Positions 44,940-51,804 of a stretch of 64,000 nt of DNA are shown here, in pieces (the stretch's first letter is position 1; each line of letters starts with the position of its first letter). The stretch comes from Flavobacterium antarcticum DSM 19726 (GTDB lineage: Bacteria > Bacteroidota > Bacteroidia > Flavobacteriales > Flavobacteriaceae): the NCBI RefSeq assembly GCF_000419685.1, contig NZ_ATTM01000001.1, positions 310,001 through 374,000 on the forward strand. Direction: 5' to 3'. Under the pieces are notes generated by a model. That model worked only from the letters and a program-made list of their open reading frames with translations, was not told where the DNA came from and ran no database searches. Both the position numbers and the translations under genes were made by a program.

Positions 44940-45107
44940 TTAAGCAACTGTTTTTCTATTTCCTAATAAGTTTACCAAAGCAATCAAATTAAGCTGCATA
45001 CAAGACTTAATGTTATTAAACATTTTTAGAATTGTAGAAATAATAAAATCAATTGTCGCATCTTTGAAAAAAGTTAGATTAAATAATTCTCGGATGTGAA
45101 AGTTCAT
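44940..45107 (-). CDS. Possible small island protein (55 residues)
   Basis: An ATG-to-stop frame on the minus strand with an in-frame stop just upstream of the start. The product is helical and hydrophobic in part (FFKDATIDFIISTIL, then CMQLNLIALVNLLGNRKTVA). I recognise no family. It is the only frame with protein-like composition in the 44.63-45.25 kb gap, which otherwise is AT-rich, holds the inverted repeat and the arm-like repeats, and shows no gene. It could be a remnant. Confidence 0.25.
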   Translation of the reverse strand: MNFHIRELFNLTFFKDATIDFIISTILKMFNNIKSCMQLNLIALVNLLGNRKTVA

Positions 45108-45164
45108 AAATACAGATTATTATACTAATTAAATGGTTAAAATCAAATGTTAGAATTTTACGGT

Positions 45165-45188
45165 AATTACCCCTACAATTACCCCCAA
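45165..45188. repeat. Right C-tract repeats, candidate integrase arm sites
   Basis: AATTACCCCTAC is followed immediately by AATTACCCCCAA, a 12-bp direct repeat ending 58 bp before the right attachment core. The second unit shares ATTACCCCCAA with the left end of the island. Confidence 0.45.
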
Positions 45189-45246
45189 GATATTTATCAT
45201 CTCTTTAACTCTTGAAAATACTCATGATTCCGCTATATGTTTTAAA

Positions 45247-45262
45247 CCAGTCGGGGTCACAA
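45247..45262 (+). repeat. attR core repeat
   Basis: CCAGTCGGGGTCACAA, identical to the tRNA-Arg 3' end at 35055-35070 but without the rest of the tRNA. It marks the right end of the island. Confidence 0.85.
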
Positions 45263-45268
45263 TTTTTA

Positions 45269-45293
45269 AGGGACATTTTGTCCCTTTTTTAAT
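45269..45293 (+). terminator. Original chromosomal terminator of tRNA-Arg
   Basis: GGGACA and TGTCCC with a short TTT loop, followed by six T residues, 7 bp beyond the right attachment core. Before insertion this would have followed the tRNA directly. Confidence 0.7.
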
Positions 45294-45331
45294 GCCTAAA
45301 AAGAATTGATTTGGAACTATTTGAATTCGTA

Positions 45332-46123
45332 ATGATTGGTTTAGGCATTGTCTTTATTGTATTAACGATATTGATACTATTTAAGTTGGTAGCAGAACCT
45401 ATTTACATGCTACTTTTCAAAAAACCAATCTATATTCATTATTACCCTTTTCCTCGAAAGTTAACTTCAATACAGCAGTCGGTTTTAAAAAGAGAATTTG
45501 CGTTCTATTCGCGATTGTGCGAGAAAAGAAAAGCGTATTTTGAACATCGTGTCAGCGCTTTTTTGAATCGCTATCAATTTGTTGGCAATGGAATTTCTAT
45601 CGAAAATGAGGAAGTAAAAATGATTGTTGCGGGAACGTACGTGATGCTTACTTTTGGAATGAGGCAATATTTGACAACTGTTTTCGATAAAATAATCATC
45701 TATCCAAGTGTTTATTACTCTACAGTTAATGAGCAATACCACAAAGGTGAATTTAATCCCAAATTGAAGGCCGTTGTGTTTTCTTGGGAAGACTTTTTAT
45801 CCGGTCATCAGATTACGAACAATAATATTAATTTGGGTTTACATGAATTTACGCATGCTTTGCACATTGCATCTAGAAAGAGATACTATTCAAGCGATGT
45901 GATTTTCATAGATGAATTTAATGCAATTTTGGAATATTTAGAAAATGCCGAATTTCGTCAAAAAATGCTTGACGACGATTATTTCAGAGATTATGCTTTT
46001 GAAAATCAGTTTGAATTTCTAGCTGTTTTGTTGGAGCACTTTTTTGAAACACCTGAAGAATTCAACCGGATTTATCCCGAATTATTTGTACACGTGAAGC
46101 GAATGATAAACTTTCAAAATTAA
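45332..46123 (+). CDS. MtfA-like zinc-dependent peptidase, membrane-anchored
   Basis: A protein of about 263 residues with an N-terminal membrane helix (~1-22). An MtfA/M90-like domain carries the zinc motif HEFTHALH (~171-178) and a downstream acidic stretch FIDEFNAILEYLE that could give the third ligand. E. coli MtfA is a soluble cytosolic aminopeptidase that binds Mlc; the membrane anchor here is a common Bacteroidota variation. ATG 45332 is used; a TTG at 45311 in the same frame would add seven residues. It is the first chromosomal gene after the island. Confidence 0.82.
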   Translation: MIGLGIVFIVLTILILFKLVAEPIYMLLFKKPIYIHYYPFPRKLTSIQQSVLKREFAFYSRLCEKRKAYFEHRVSAFLNRYQFVGNGISIENEEVKMIVAGTYVMLTFGMRQYLTTVFDKIIIYPSVYYSTVNEQYHKGEFNPKLKAVVFSWEDFLSGHQITNNNINLGLHEFTHALHIASRKRYYSSDVIFIDEFNAILEYLENAEFRQKMLDDDYFRDYAFENQFEFLAVLLEHFFETPEEFNRIYPELFVHVKRMINFQN

Positions 46124-46150
46124 AAAAGCCTTTCCGAAGAAAGGCTAATG
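46124..46150. terminator. Bidirectional terminator between peptidase gene and rpe
   Basis: AGCCTTTC and GAAAGGCT with loop CGAA, preceded by an A run, so it is most effective for rpe on the minus strand. Confidence 0.7.
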
Positions 46151-46157
46151 ATAAACT

Positions 46158-46817
46158 TTATTTCAATAATTGCTTCAAATTAGCAATCGTCTGTGTAGGA
46201 TTCTCCGCTTTAAACACAAAACTTCCCGCAACTAAAACATCAGCACCCGCTTCTTGTAATTGTTTCGCATTTTTATCCGTAACACCACCGTCGACTTCAA
46301 TTAGTGTCGAAGCACCGTTTCGTTCAATCAATTCTTTAAGTTGTCTGACTTTTTTGTACGTGTTTTCAATAAAAGATTGTCCGCCAAAACCAGGATTCAC
46401 ACTCATTACGCAAACCAAGTCGATGTCGTTAATCACATCTTCCAGCAAACTCACGTTCGTATGCGGATTAATCGCAACTCCAGCTTTCATGCCTTCCGCT
46501 TTTATCGCTTGTAAAGTTCGGTGTAAATGGGTACAAGCTTCATAATGAACACTCAAAATATTCGCTCCTAAGTCAGCAAACGTTTTAATGTATCGATCTG
46601 GATCGACAATCATCAAGTGAACGTCAATTGTTTTTTTTGCATGCTTGTTAATCACGTCTAAAACCGGCATTCCGTAAGAAATATTCGGAACAAAAACGCC
46701 GTCCATAATGTCAATATGAAACCAGTCGGCCTCACTATTGTTAATCATTTCCAAATCGCGTTGCAAGTTTCCAAAATCAGCTGCCAAAACCGATGGAGCT
46801 ATAAGTGTATTCTTCAT
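46158..46817 (-). CDS. rpe: Ribulose-phosphate 3-epimerase
   Basis: A 219-residue TIM-barrel enzyme that interconverts ribulose 5-phosphate and xylulose 5-phosphate. Signatures are APSVLAADFGNLQRDLE at the N-terminus, FHIDIMDGVFVPNISYG (metal His and Asp), DVHLMIVDPD, VMSVNPGFGGQSFI, and VDGGVTDKNA. Length is normal. A full-consensus promoter element lies 50 bp upstream. Confidence 0.97.
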   Translation of the reverse strand: MKNTLIAPSVLAADFGNLQRDLEMINNSEADWFHIDIMDGVFVPNISYGMPVLDVINKHAKKTIDVHLMIVDPDRYIKTFADLGANILSVHYEACTHLHRTLQAIKAEGMKAGVAINPHTNVSLLEDVINDIDLVCVMSVNPGFGGQSFIENTYKKVRQLKELIERNGASTLIEVDGGVTDKNAKQLQEAGADVLVAGSFVFKAENPTQTIANLKQLLK

Positions 46818-46867
46818 TGTGTGTTGTGTTGTTTATTCTGAATTTATTTCAGAATTAGTTGTAGTTG

Positions 46868-46875
46868 CAAAGGTA
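46868..46875 (-). promoter_or_regulatory. -7 promoter element of rpe
   Basis: The minus strand reads TACCTTTG, a full match to TAnnTTTG, 50 bp before the rpe start. Confidence 0.55.
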
Positions 46876-46945
46876 AATATATATTTAGAACCAAATTAAT
46901 CTGACCGATTTTTTTACAACTTTTTAAATCAACATTTTTTAAAAA

Positions 46946-47011
46946 GTCTCTCAAAGTCGCAGAGACGCAAATTTTAAAAGTATCTCTTTGCGACTTGGCG
47001 TCTTTGCGAGA
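46946..47011. repeat. Intergenic long inverted repeat (GCAAAGACGC type)
   Basis: The left arm begins TCTCTCAAAGTCGCAGAGAC and the right arm ends TTGGCGTCTTTGCGAGA. The ~25-base arms pair with about four mismatches around TTTTAAAA. I recall similar hairpins in other Flavobacteria. The remainder of 46818-47348 holds a terminator and other short palindromic stretches; I see no gene. Confidence 0.55.
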
Positions 47012-47207
47012 AATAATTATTAACTTAAATTTTAAAGAAATAGATTATTGGAAAATAAACCAAATGAAGACCAAATCTTTTATCGAGCAGAAAGGGTTTT
47101 GCTAACTACGCAAAAACCTCGGACTCGACACTGAAAGTAAAACAGAACTTAGTTAAACCCGAGAGCTTTGCTCGAACTGACCGAAGGTTTTTTTGCCCTG
47201 CAAAAAA

Positions 47208-47232
47208 AAACCTCGGTAATCAGCCGAGGTTT
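47208..47232 (-). terminator. Intrinsic terminator downstream of rpoD
   Basis: AAACCTCGG and CCGAGGTTT form a 9-bp perfect stem. On the minus strand it is followed by a run of T residues. It lies ~117 bp past the rpoD stop. The stem matches the island terminator at 35.1 kb. Confidence 0.7.
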
Positions 47233-47348
47233 CAATCATCAATCAAAAAACGAACAGTTAATCAGACTGTTGTTTACTATTTAAAAAGTTTAAGGTTTAA
47301 AGTCTAAAGTTACGAGTGCAACCTACAACTTACAACCTACAACTTTCC

Positions 47349-48212
47349 CTATCCTAAATACGTTTTCAAAATCTTACTTCTACTTGTATGTTTTAATCTG
47401 CGAATTGCTTTTTCTTTAATCTGACGTACTCTTTCACGAGTTAAGTCAAAAGTTTCACCAATTTCCTCTAAAGTCATCGGATGTTGGTCACCTAAACCAA
47501 AATATAAACGCACAACGTCAGCTTCTCTTGGCGTCAAAGTTTCCAATGAACGCTCAATTTCAGTACGCAAAGATTCGTGAATTAATTCTCTATCTGGATT
47601 TGGCGACTCACCTGAACGCAAAACGTCGTACAAGTTAGAATCTTCTCCTTCAACTAAAGGAGCATCCATTGACAAGTGACGACCAGAGTTTTTCATAGAC
47701 TCTTTTACATCATTTACCGTCATGTCCAATTCCTTTGCAATCTCTTCAGCAGAAGGCGGACGTTCGTTAGATTGCTCTAACAAGGCATACATTTTGTTGA
47801 TTTTATTAATCGAACCAATTTTGTTCAAAGGCAAACGAACGATACGAGATTGTTCAGCCAAAGCTTGCAAAATCGACTGACGAATCCACCAAACTGCGTA
47901 TGATATAAATTTAAATCCACGTGTTTCATCAAAACGTTGAGCCGCTTTAATCAAACCTAAATTACCTTCGTTAATCAAATCGGGAAGCGTCAAACCTTGG
48001 TTTTGGTACTGTTTTGCAACCGAAACAACGAAACGTAAATTCGCTTTCGTCAATTTCTCTAAAGCTTTTTGGTCACCGGCTTTAATTTTCTGTGCCAATT
48101 CTACCTCTTCATCCGCGGTAATCAAATCTACTTTACCAATTTCTTGAAGGTATTTATCTAACGATGCAGTTTCACGATTCGTAACCTGCTTGGTGATTTT
48201 AAGCTGTCTCAT
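47349..48212 (-). CDS. rpoD: Primary RNA polymerase sigma factor RpoD (SigA)
   Basis: A 287-residue housekeeping sigma factor. Short region 1.2 ([20 protein letters not shown]) is present. Region 2 has [20 protein letters not shown] and [20 protein letters not shown], then [11 protein letters not shown]. Region 3 is present, and region 4 has [19 protein letters not shown] sequence and [20 protein letters not shown]. It lacks the long region 1.1 and the non-conserved insert of E. coli RpoD, the typical Bacteroidota form that recognises TTG/TAnnTTTG promoters. Confidence 0.96.
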   Translation of the reverse strand: MRQLKITKQVTNRETASLDKYLQEIGKVDLITADEEVELAQKIKAGDQKALEKLTKANLRFVVSVAKQYQNQGLTLPDLINEGNLGLIKAAQRFDETRGFKFISYAVWWIRQSILQALAEQSRIVRLPLNKIGSINKINKMYALLEQSNERPPSAEEIAKELDMTVNDVKESMKNSGRHLSMDAPLVEGEDSNLYDVLRSGESPNPDRELIHESLRTEIERSLETLTPREADVVRLYFGLGDQHPMTLEEIGETFDLTRERVRQIKEKAIRRLKHTSRSKILKTYLG

Positions 48213-48339
48213 TTAATTTCAAAATATCCTTTAGTATGGATACCTTTAGTTATACGTGATGAGTTGCAAATAAGTTACAATAATTTAAAAATAATTTTTT
48301 TAAAATCATAGACTATTTGAAATCAGGTAATTATGATTT

Positions 48340-48450
48340 GGGCGTTCCGCTTGTCCTGATGAAAGATCAGTACAATCGGCGGGCTATTCGCTGCAATCTT
48401 TTTATTTTTAAAGAAAAAATAAGAAGGATTTCCACTGCTATCCCTAACGC
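48340..48450 (+). repeat. Dispersed intergenic repeat, copy D (longest)
   Basis: Begins GGGCGTTCC and ends CCCTAACGC, so the ends are inverted (GCGTT against AACGC). The core reads CGGGCTATTCGCTGCAATCT, an A/T hairpin (TTTTTATTTTTA pairing with AAAAAATAAGA-type sequence), then AGGATTTCCACTGCTATC. It is the most complete copy and fills the gap between rpoD and the gene fragment at 48.6 kb, where I see no gene. Confidence 0.7.
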
Positions 48451-48555
48451 AAAAGTGAACATCCAGAAGTTTCGGCTTCTTTATATTCATAAGACTTATC
48501 CAAATGTTTCAGCTCCTCTAAAATCCATCCGAACTCAATCCTTGAAGGGTTTTAA

Positions 48556-48807
48556 TTATAAACTTACTTCAGAAGAAAATGACGTAGCAGCAAAATCTTC
48601 TCTATCCAACCAATATTTAGAAGTTACGATTTCATAATTTATATTATCATCCGTTTTCAAATCCCAAAGTATAGCTTCCGCTTCTTCAAACGCTGCGTCA
48701 GAGGTCAACTGTTCATTAAAAAGTCTTTTGATGACATTTCTTGGCGAAAACCCAGCATATAAAACTTTTAAAATATTCGCTTGATAAAGAGTTTCTAGTT
48801 TTACCAT
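48556..48807 (-). pseudogene. Truncated duplicate of the 50.96-51.62 kb gene
   Basis: The 83-residue frame matches the last ~75 residues of the protein encoded at 50960-51616 almost exactly (ILKVLYAGFSPRNV, RLFNEQLTSDAAFEEAEAIL and LDREDFAATSFSS in both), with only scattered substitutions. The N-terminal two thirds are missing and replaced by a short unrelated start. It is probably a gene fragment left by segmental duplication. It could still be expressed, since the frame is open and conserved. Confidence 0.65.
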
Positions 48808-48942
48808 ATCTTCAGAAGTGATTATTCAGCAAAAAGTTTCTTCTATTTAGAAAAATTTCGGCAATCCAACAACAGTTAAAGTACTCCCTACTAATTTGGA
48901 TACGCATCGATTAATTCTGAAATTTGTACAATAAATAAAAAA

Positions 48943-49011
48943 ATGTCCAGTACAAAAGCGATCCAAACACATTGTTGCACTAGCTCTAAATCAGAGGGTT
49001 TTGTGCTATAA
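48943..49011 (+). CDS. Putative cysteine leader peptide (22 codons)
   Basis: ATG to TAA, 22 codons, with adjacent TGT and TGC codons at 48973-48978 (residues 11-12, context THCCTSS). The stop lies 28 bp before a perfect intrinsic terminator and 83 bp before cysE. The last codons (48994-49005) can pair with 49036-49047, which overlaps the terminator's 5' arm. This is the layout of a ribosome-stalling leader for cysteine attenuation. Translation is not demonstrated. Confidence 0.65.
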   Translation: MSSTKAIQTHCCTSSKSEGFVL

Positions 49012-49066
49012 AGTATTTTGAAATATATCAATACACACGAAACTCTCCATTATTGGGGAGTTTTTT
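48994..49066 (+). promoter_or_regulatory. Predicted attenuator: antiterminator and terminator before cysE
   Basis: Terminator: AAACTCTCC (49040-49048), loop ATTATT, GGGGAGTTT (49055-49063), then a T run; a 9-bp stem with one G-T pair. Antiterminator: GAGGGTTTTGTG (48994-49005) pairs with CACGAAACTCTC (49036-49047), 12 contiguous pairs including two G-T. The two structures share 49040-49047 and exclude each other. A ribosome stalled at the Cys codons would leave 48994-49005 free and favour read-through. Confidence 0.7.
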
Positions 49067-49094
49067 ATTTAAACTATAAAAGAAACATCATGTT

Positions 49095-49919
49095 ATGAAA
49101 TCGGAAAACAAACAAATATACCAATCCAATTTTCTTGAAAAGAAGTTGTTTTTCAGTAAAAAGAAAATAAAATATTGGATCAACGAAATGACTGAATGGT
49201 TGTTTTGTACCCAGAAGGAATACATCGATTATCAATTTTTTGCCGAAAAGGAAGTAGAATTGACATTGCTTTTGATTCAATTATTGGAAGCGGAACAATT
49301 TTCAAAAGAAGAAGCTACTAGAATTACAACCGAGTTTTTTGCCAATTGTGAAAAGTTGCACCACGTTTTGCTGGACGACCTAAATGCCATTTTTGAATTT
49401 GATCCAGCAGCAAAATCTAAAAACGAAGTCTTGATTGCGTATCCAGGATTCTTTGCCATAACGGTTCATAGAATTGCGTATATTTTATGGAACGAAAATG
49501 CTAGAATTCTAGCCCGATTAATTGCCGAACACGCACACAGTAAAACGGGAATTGACATACATCCAGCAGCAACCATTGGCGAACATTTCTTAATTGACCA
49601 CGGAACCGGAATTGTAATTGGTGAAACAGCAATTATTGGCAAACATGTCAAAATTTATCAAGGGGTTACTTTAGGAGCGTTAACTGTGACCAAAGAAGCC
49701 GCAGAGGAAAAACGGCATCCAACTATTGAAGATAATGTAACTGTCTATGCAAATGCTACGATTCTTGGAGGGAAAACAGTAATAGGCAAGAATGCCGTTA
49801 TTGGCGGGAATGTTTGGCTTACTAACTCTATTCCGCCCGAATCCTTGGTGTATCATAAAAGTCAAGTCACTATAAAAAGCAAGGAACAATTTCCTGAAGC
49901 AATAAATTTTACTATATAA
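49095..49919 (+). CDS. cysE: Serine O-acetyltransferase
   Basis: A 274-residue enzyme that makes O-acetylserine from serine and acetyl-CoA, the first step of cysteine synthesis. The helical N-terminal part (~1-150) is followed by a left-handed beta-helix of hexapeptide repeats: [31 protein letters not shown] and YQGVTLGAL. The catalytic His is in DHGTG. NCBI names for this form include EpsC. cysM follows 16 bp later. The leader and terminator just upstream suggest attenuation by cysteine supply. Confidence 0.93.
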   Translation: MKSENKQIYQSNFLEKKLFFSKKKIKYWINEMTEWLFCTQKEYIDYQFFAEKEVELTLLLIQLLEAEQFSKEEATRITTEFFANCEKLHHVLLDDLNAIFEFDPAAKSKNEVLIAYPGFFAITVHRIAYILWNENARILARLIAEHAHSKTGIDIHPAATIGEHFLIDHGTGIVIGETAIIGKHVKIYQGVTLGALTVTKEAAEEKRHPTIEDNVTVYANATILGGKTVIGKNAVIGGNVWLTNSIPPESLVYHKSQVTIKSKEQFPEAINFTI

Positions 49920-49935
49920 TATTAAAAACTGCAAT

Positions 49936-50844
49936 ATGAAAGCAAACAACATTTTAGCAACAATTGGAAATACACCCGTCGTTAAATTAGAACGATTATT
50001 TGAAAACAGAAATGTTTATATCAAATTGGAACGAAACAATCCGGGAAACAGCATCAAAGACCGAATTGCATTAGCGATGATTGAAGATGCAGAAAGAAAT
50101 GGAATTTTAAATCCGAACAGCGTAATTATTGAGCCGACTTCTGGAAATACAGGAATTGGATTGGCATTGGTAGCGGCTGTAAAAGGCTATAAAGTAATTT
50201 TGGTAATGCCTGAATCAATGAGTGTGGAACGTAGGAAATTAATGGAAATCTACGGAGCAGAATTCGAACTGACGCCCAAAGAAAAAGGAATGAAAGGTGC
50301 CATTGAACGCGCTGCTGAATTGGTTGTAGAAACACCGAATGGTTGGTCGCCAAAACAATTTGACAACCCAGCAAATGTTGAAATTCACAAAACGACTACA
50401 GCCGTAGAAATCGCAAATGATTTTCCAGAGGGATTGGATTATATTATTACAGGAGTAGGAACCGGAGGCCATATTACGGGTGTTGCGGAAGCGTTGAAAG
50501 ACAAGTTTCCAAATTTAAAAGTCATTGCTGTGGAACCAGAATTATCGCCTGTTTTGAGCGGAGGAAAACCTGGCCCACATGCTTTGCAAGGAATTGGAGC
50601 AGGTTTTGTGCCGGAAAATTATCACGCAAACGCAATTGATGAAGTGATTCAAGTAAGTAAAGAAGAAGCTTACGAATTTACGAGACAAATAGCCCGAAAA
50701 GAAGGAATTCTAGCCGGCGTTTCTACGGGATCTTCACTTGCAGCTGTAGCTAAGAAGTTGAAAGAAATTCCGCAAGAAGCAGTCGTTTTGACTTTTAATT
50801 ACGATACGGGTGAACGTTATTTATCAGTAGAAGGATTATTTTAA
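49936..50844 (+). CDS. cysM: Cysteine synthase (O-acetylserine sulfhydrylase), CysM type
   Basis: A 302-residue PLP enzyme that forms cysteine from O-acetylserine and sulfide or thiosulfate. PLP lysine Lys41 is in NPGNSIKDR. The substrate loop is [11 protein letters not shown] (~69). The phosphate-binding loop is [10 protein letters not shown] (~175). STGSS precedes the C-terminus, and [14 protein letters not shown] closes the protein. The length and ending fit the CysM subgroup better than CysK. It is co-transcribed with cysE and followed by a strong terminator. Confidence 0.94.
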   Translation: MKANNILATIGNTPVVKLERLFENRNVYIKLERNNPGNSIKDRIALAMIEDAERNGILNPNSVIIEPTSGNTGIGLALVAAVKGYKVILVMPESMSVERRKLMEIYGAEFELTPKEKGMKGAIERAAELVVETPNGWSPKQFDNPANVEIHKTTTAVEIANDFPEGLDYIITGVGTGGHITGVAEALKDKFPNLKVIAVEPELSPVLSGGKPGPHALQGIGAGFVPENYHANAIDEVIQVSKEEAYEFTRQIARKEGILAGVSTGSSLAAVAKKLKEIPQEAVVLTFNYDTGERYLSVEGLF

Positions 50845-50862
50845 TAAAGCACATTAAATGTA

Positions 50863-50897
50863 AAACCCCATTTCAAGGTAATGAAATGGGATTTTAA
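50863..50897 (+). terminator. Intrinsic terminator of the cysE-cysM operon
   Basis: CCCCATTTCA and TGAAATGGG form a 9-10-bp stem with a 6-base loop, then ATTTTAATT. Nearly the same hairpin recurs at 55.2 kb. Confidence 0.8.
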
Positions 50898-50959
50898 TTG
50901 AAATAGTTTCTTTAAAACAAATTCTACCGTAGAAAAAAAAGGGCTACTTTGAAGAGCTT

Positions 50960-51616
50960 CTATAAATGTACGTCAGAAGAAAACGACGTTGCGGCAAAAT
51001 CTTCTCTATCCAACCAATATTCAGATGTTGTGATTTCATAATTTATATGATCATCCGTTTTTAAATCCCAAAGTATCGCTTCTGCTTCTTCAAACGCTGC
51101 ATCAGAGGTCAATTGCTCATTAAAAAGTCTTTTGACGACATTTCTTGGCGAAAAGCCAGCATATAAAACTTTCAAGATAGTTGCTTTAGAAAGCGGCTCT
51201 AAATTATCTGAATTTTCAGGAGTAATCGTACAACTGATAATGCTTGCTTTTGCATTCAGAAATTTTCCATTATAGGCTTTATACAACAATTGGTTGATTT
51301 GATATAAAGTGGAATGTAACGTAATGTCAGGATATTCCTCACAAATTTTATCAATCAACATCTCATTTGATAATTGGTCAATTTGCCCTTCGTTCAATTG
51401 TTCACTTAATTTATAAGTCAGCACTTTGGAGGCAGCTTCATTAGGCTCAAAATCACTTACAGCCATAGAAAGTAATTCTTGTAATTCTGTCAAATCTGTG
51501 CTCTTCGCATCCGGATAATCAAATTGCGCTAAAAGATTTACGTAATCTTCCACGGTCCAGTAATTTTCTAAATCGTCTACATTGCTTATATTATTGATGC
51601 TAACTTGATATTTCAT
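50960..51616 (-). CDS. Conserved hypothetical protein (intact parent of the 48.6 kb fragment)
   Basis: About 218 residues from the chosen ATG (KYQVSINNISNVDDLENYW). It is acidic and helical with no signal peptide or membrane segment. Internal segments include LTSDAAFEEAEAILWDLKTD and WLDREDFAATSFSSD. I recognise no family. A start at 51709 would add 31 residues of hydrophobic, non-matching sequence. It lies beyond the cysM terminator on the opposite strand, and its C-terminal part is duplicated on the far side of cysE-cysM. Confidence 0.65.
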   Translation of the reverse strand: MKYQVSINNISNVDDLENYWTVEDYVNLLAQFDYPDAKSTDLTELQELLSMAVSDFEPNEAASKVLTYKLSEQLNEGQIDQLSNEMLIDKICEEYPDITLHSTLYQINQLLYKAYNGKFLNAKASIISCTITPENSDNLEPLSKATILKVLYAGFSPRNVVKRLFNEQLTSDAAFEEAEAILWDLKTDDHINYEITTSEYWLDREDFAATSFSSDVHL

Positions 51617-51804
51617 AATTTCTATTTGAGTTATAATTTCGCTTTTTAACGAATTAGTAAGATAGCGCATTATGTTTAAAAGAGTTATAATTAAAACATA
51701 AAACCGCATTCAGGAAATTAGAATGAGGTTTAAATCTGCGAATACAATGTATGCTGAACACTATAGCACTTCAGCTTTATTACTCAAAAATAATTGACTT
51801 ACGA

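Larger units (their letters stand above)
35055..45262 (+). mobile_element. Integrated genomic island in tRNA-Arg
   Basis: About 10.2 kb bounded by the exact 16-bp repeat CCAGTCGGGGTCACAA (35055-35070 and 45247-45262). The left copy is the tRNA 3' end; the right copy is a detached fragment. Inside are a tyrosine recombinase with all catalytic residues, a fused restriction-modification cassette, an OLD-like ATPase, two helix-turn-helix proteins and a putative replication initiator. The interior is visibly more AT-rich than the flanks. No capsid, tail or conjugation genes are present, so it is an integrative island or phage/plasmid satellite, not a complete prophage or conjugative element. Confidence 0.88.

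Noticed and set aside
35055..45262. Considered as a complete prophage or conjugative element
   Set aside because: No capsid, tail, portal, terminase, relaxase or tra genes are present between the attachment sites.
47085..47205. Palindromic stretches between rpe and rpoD, considered as a riboswitch or small RNA
   Set aside because: Several short pairings are possible, but no known aptamer core or promoter was recognised; only the terminator at 47208-47232 is supported.
48317..48637. A 106-codon plus-strand frame upstream of the gene fragment
   Set aside because: It runs through dispersed repeat copy D and then antisense to the duplicated gene end, so it is explained by repeat sequence and chance.
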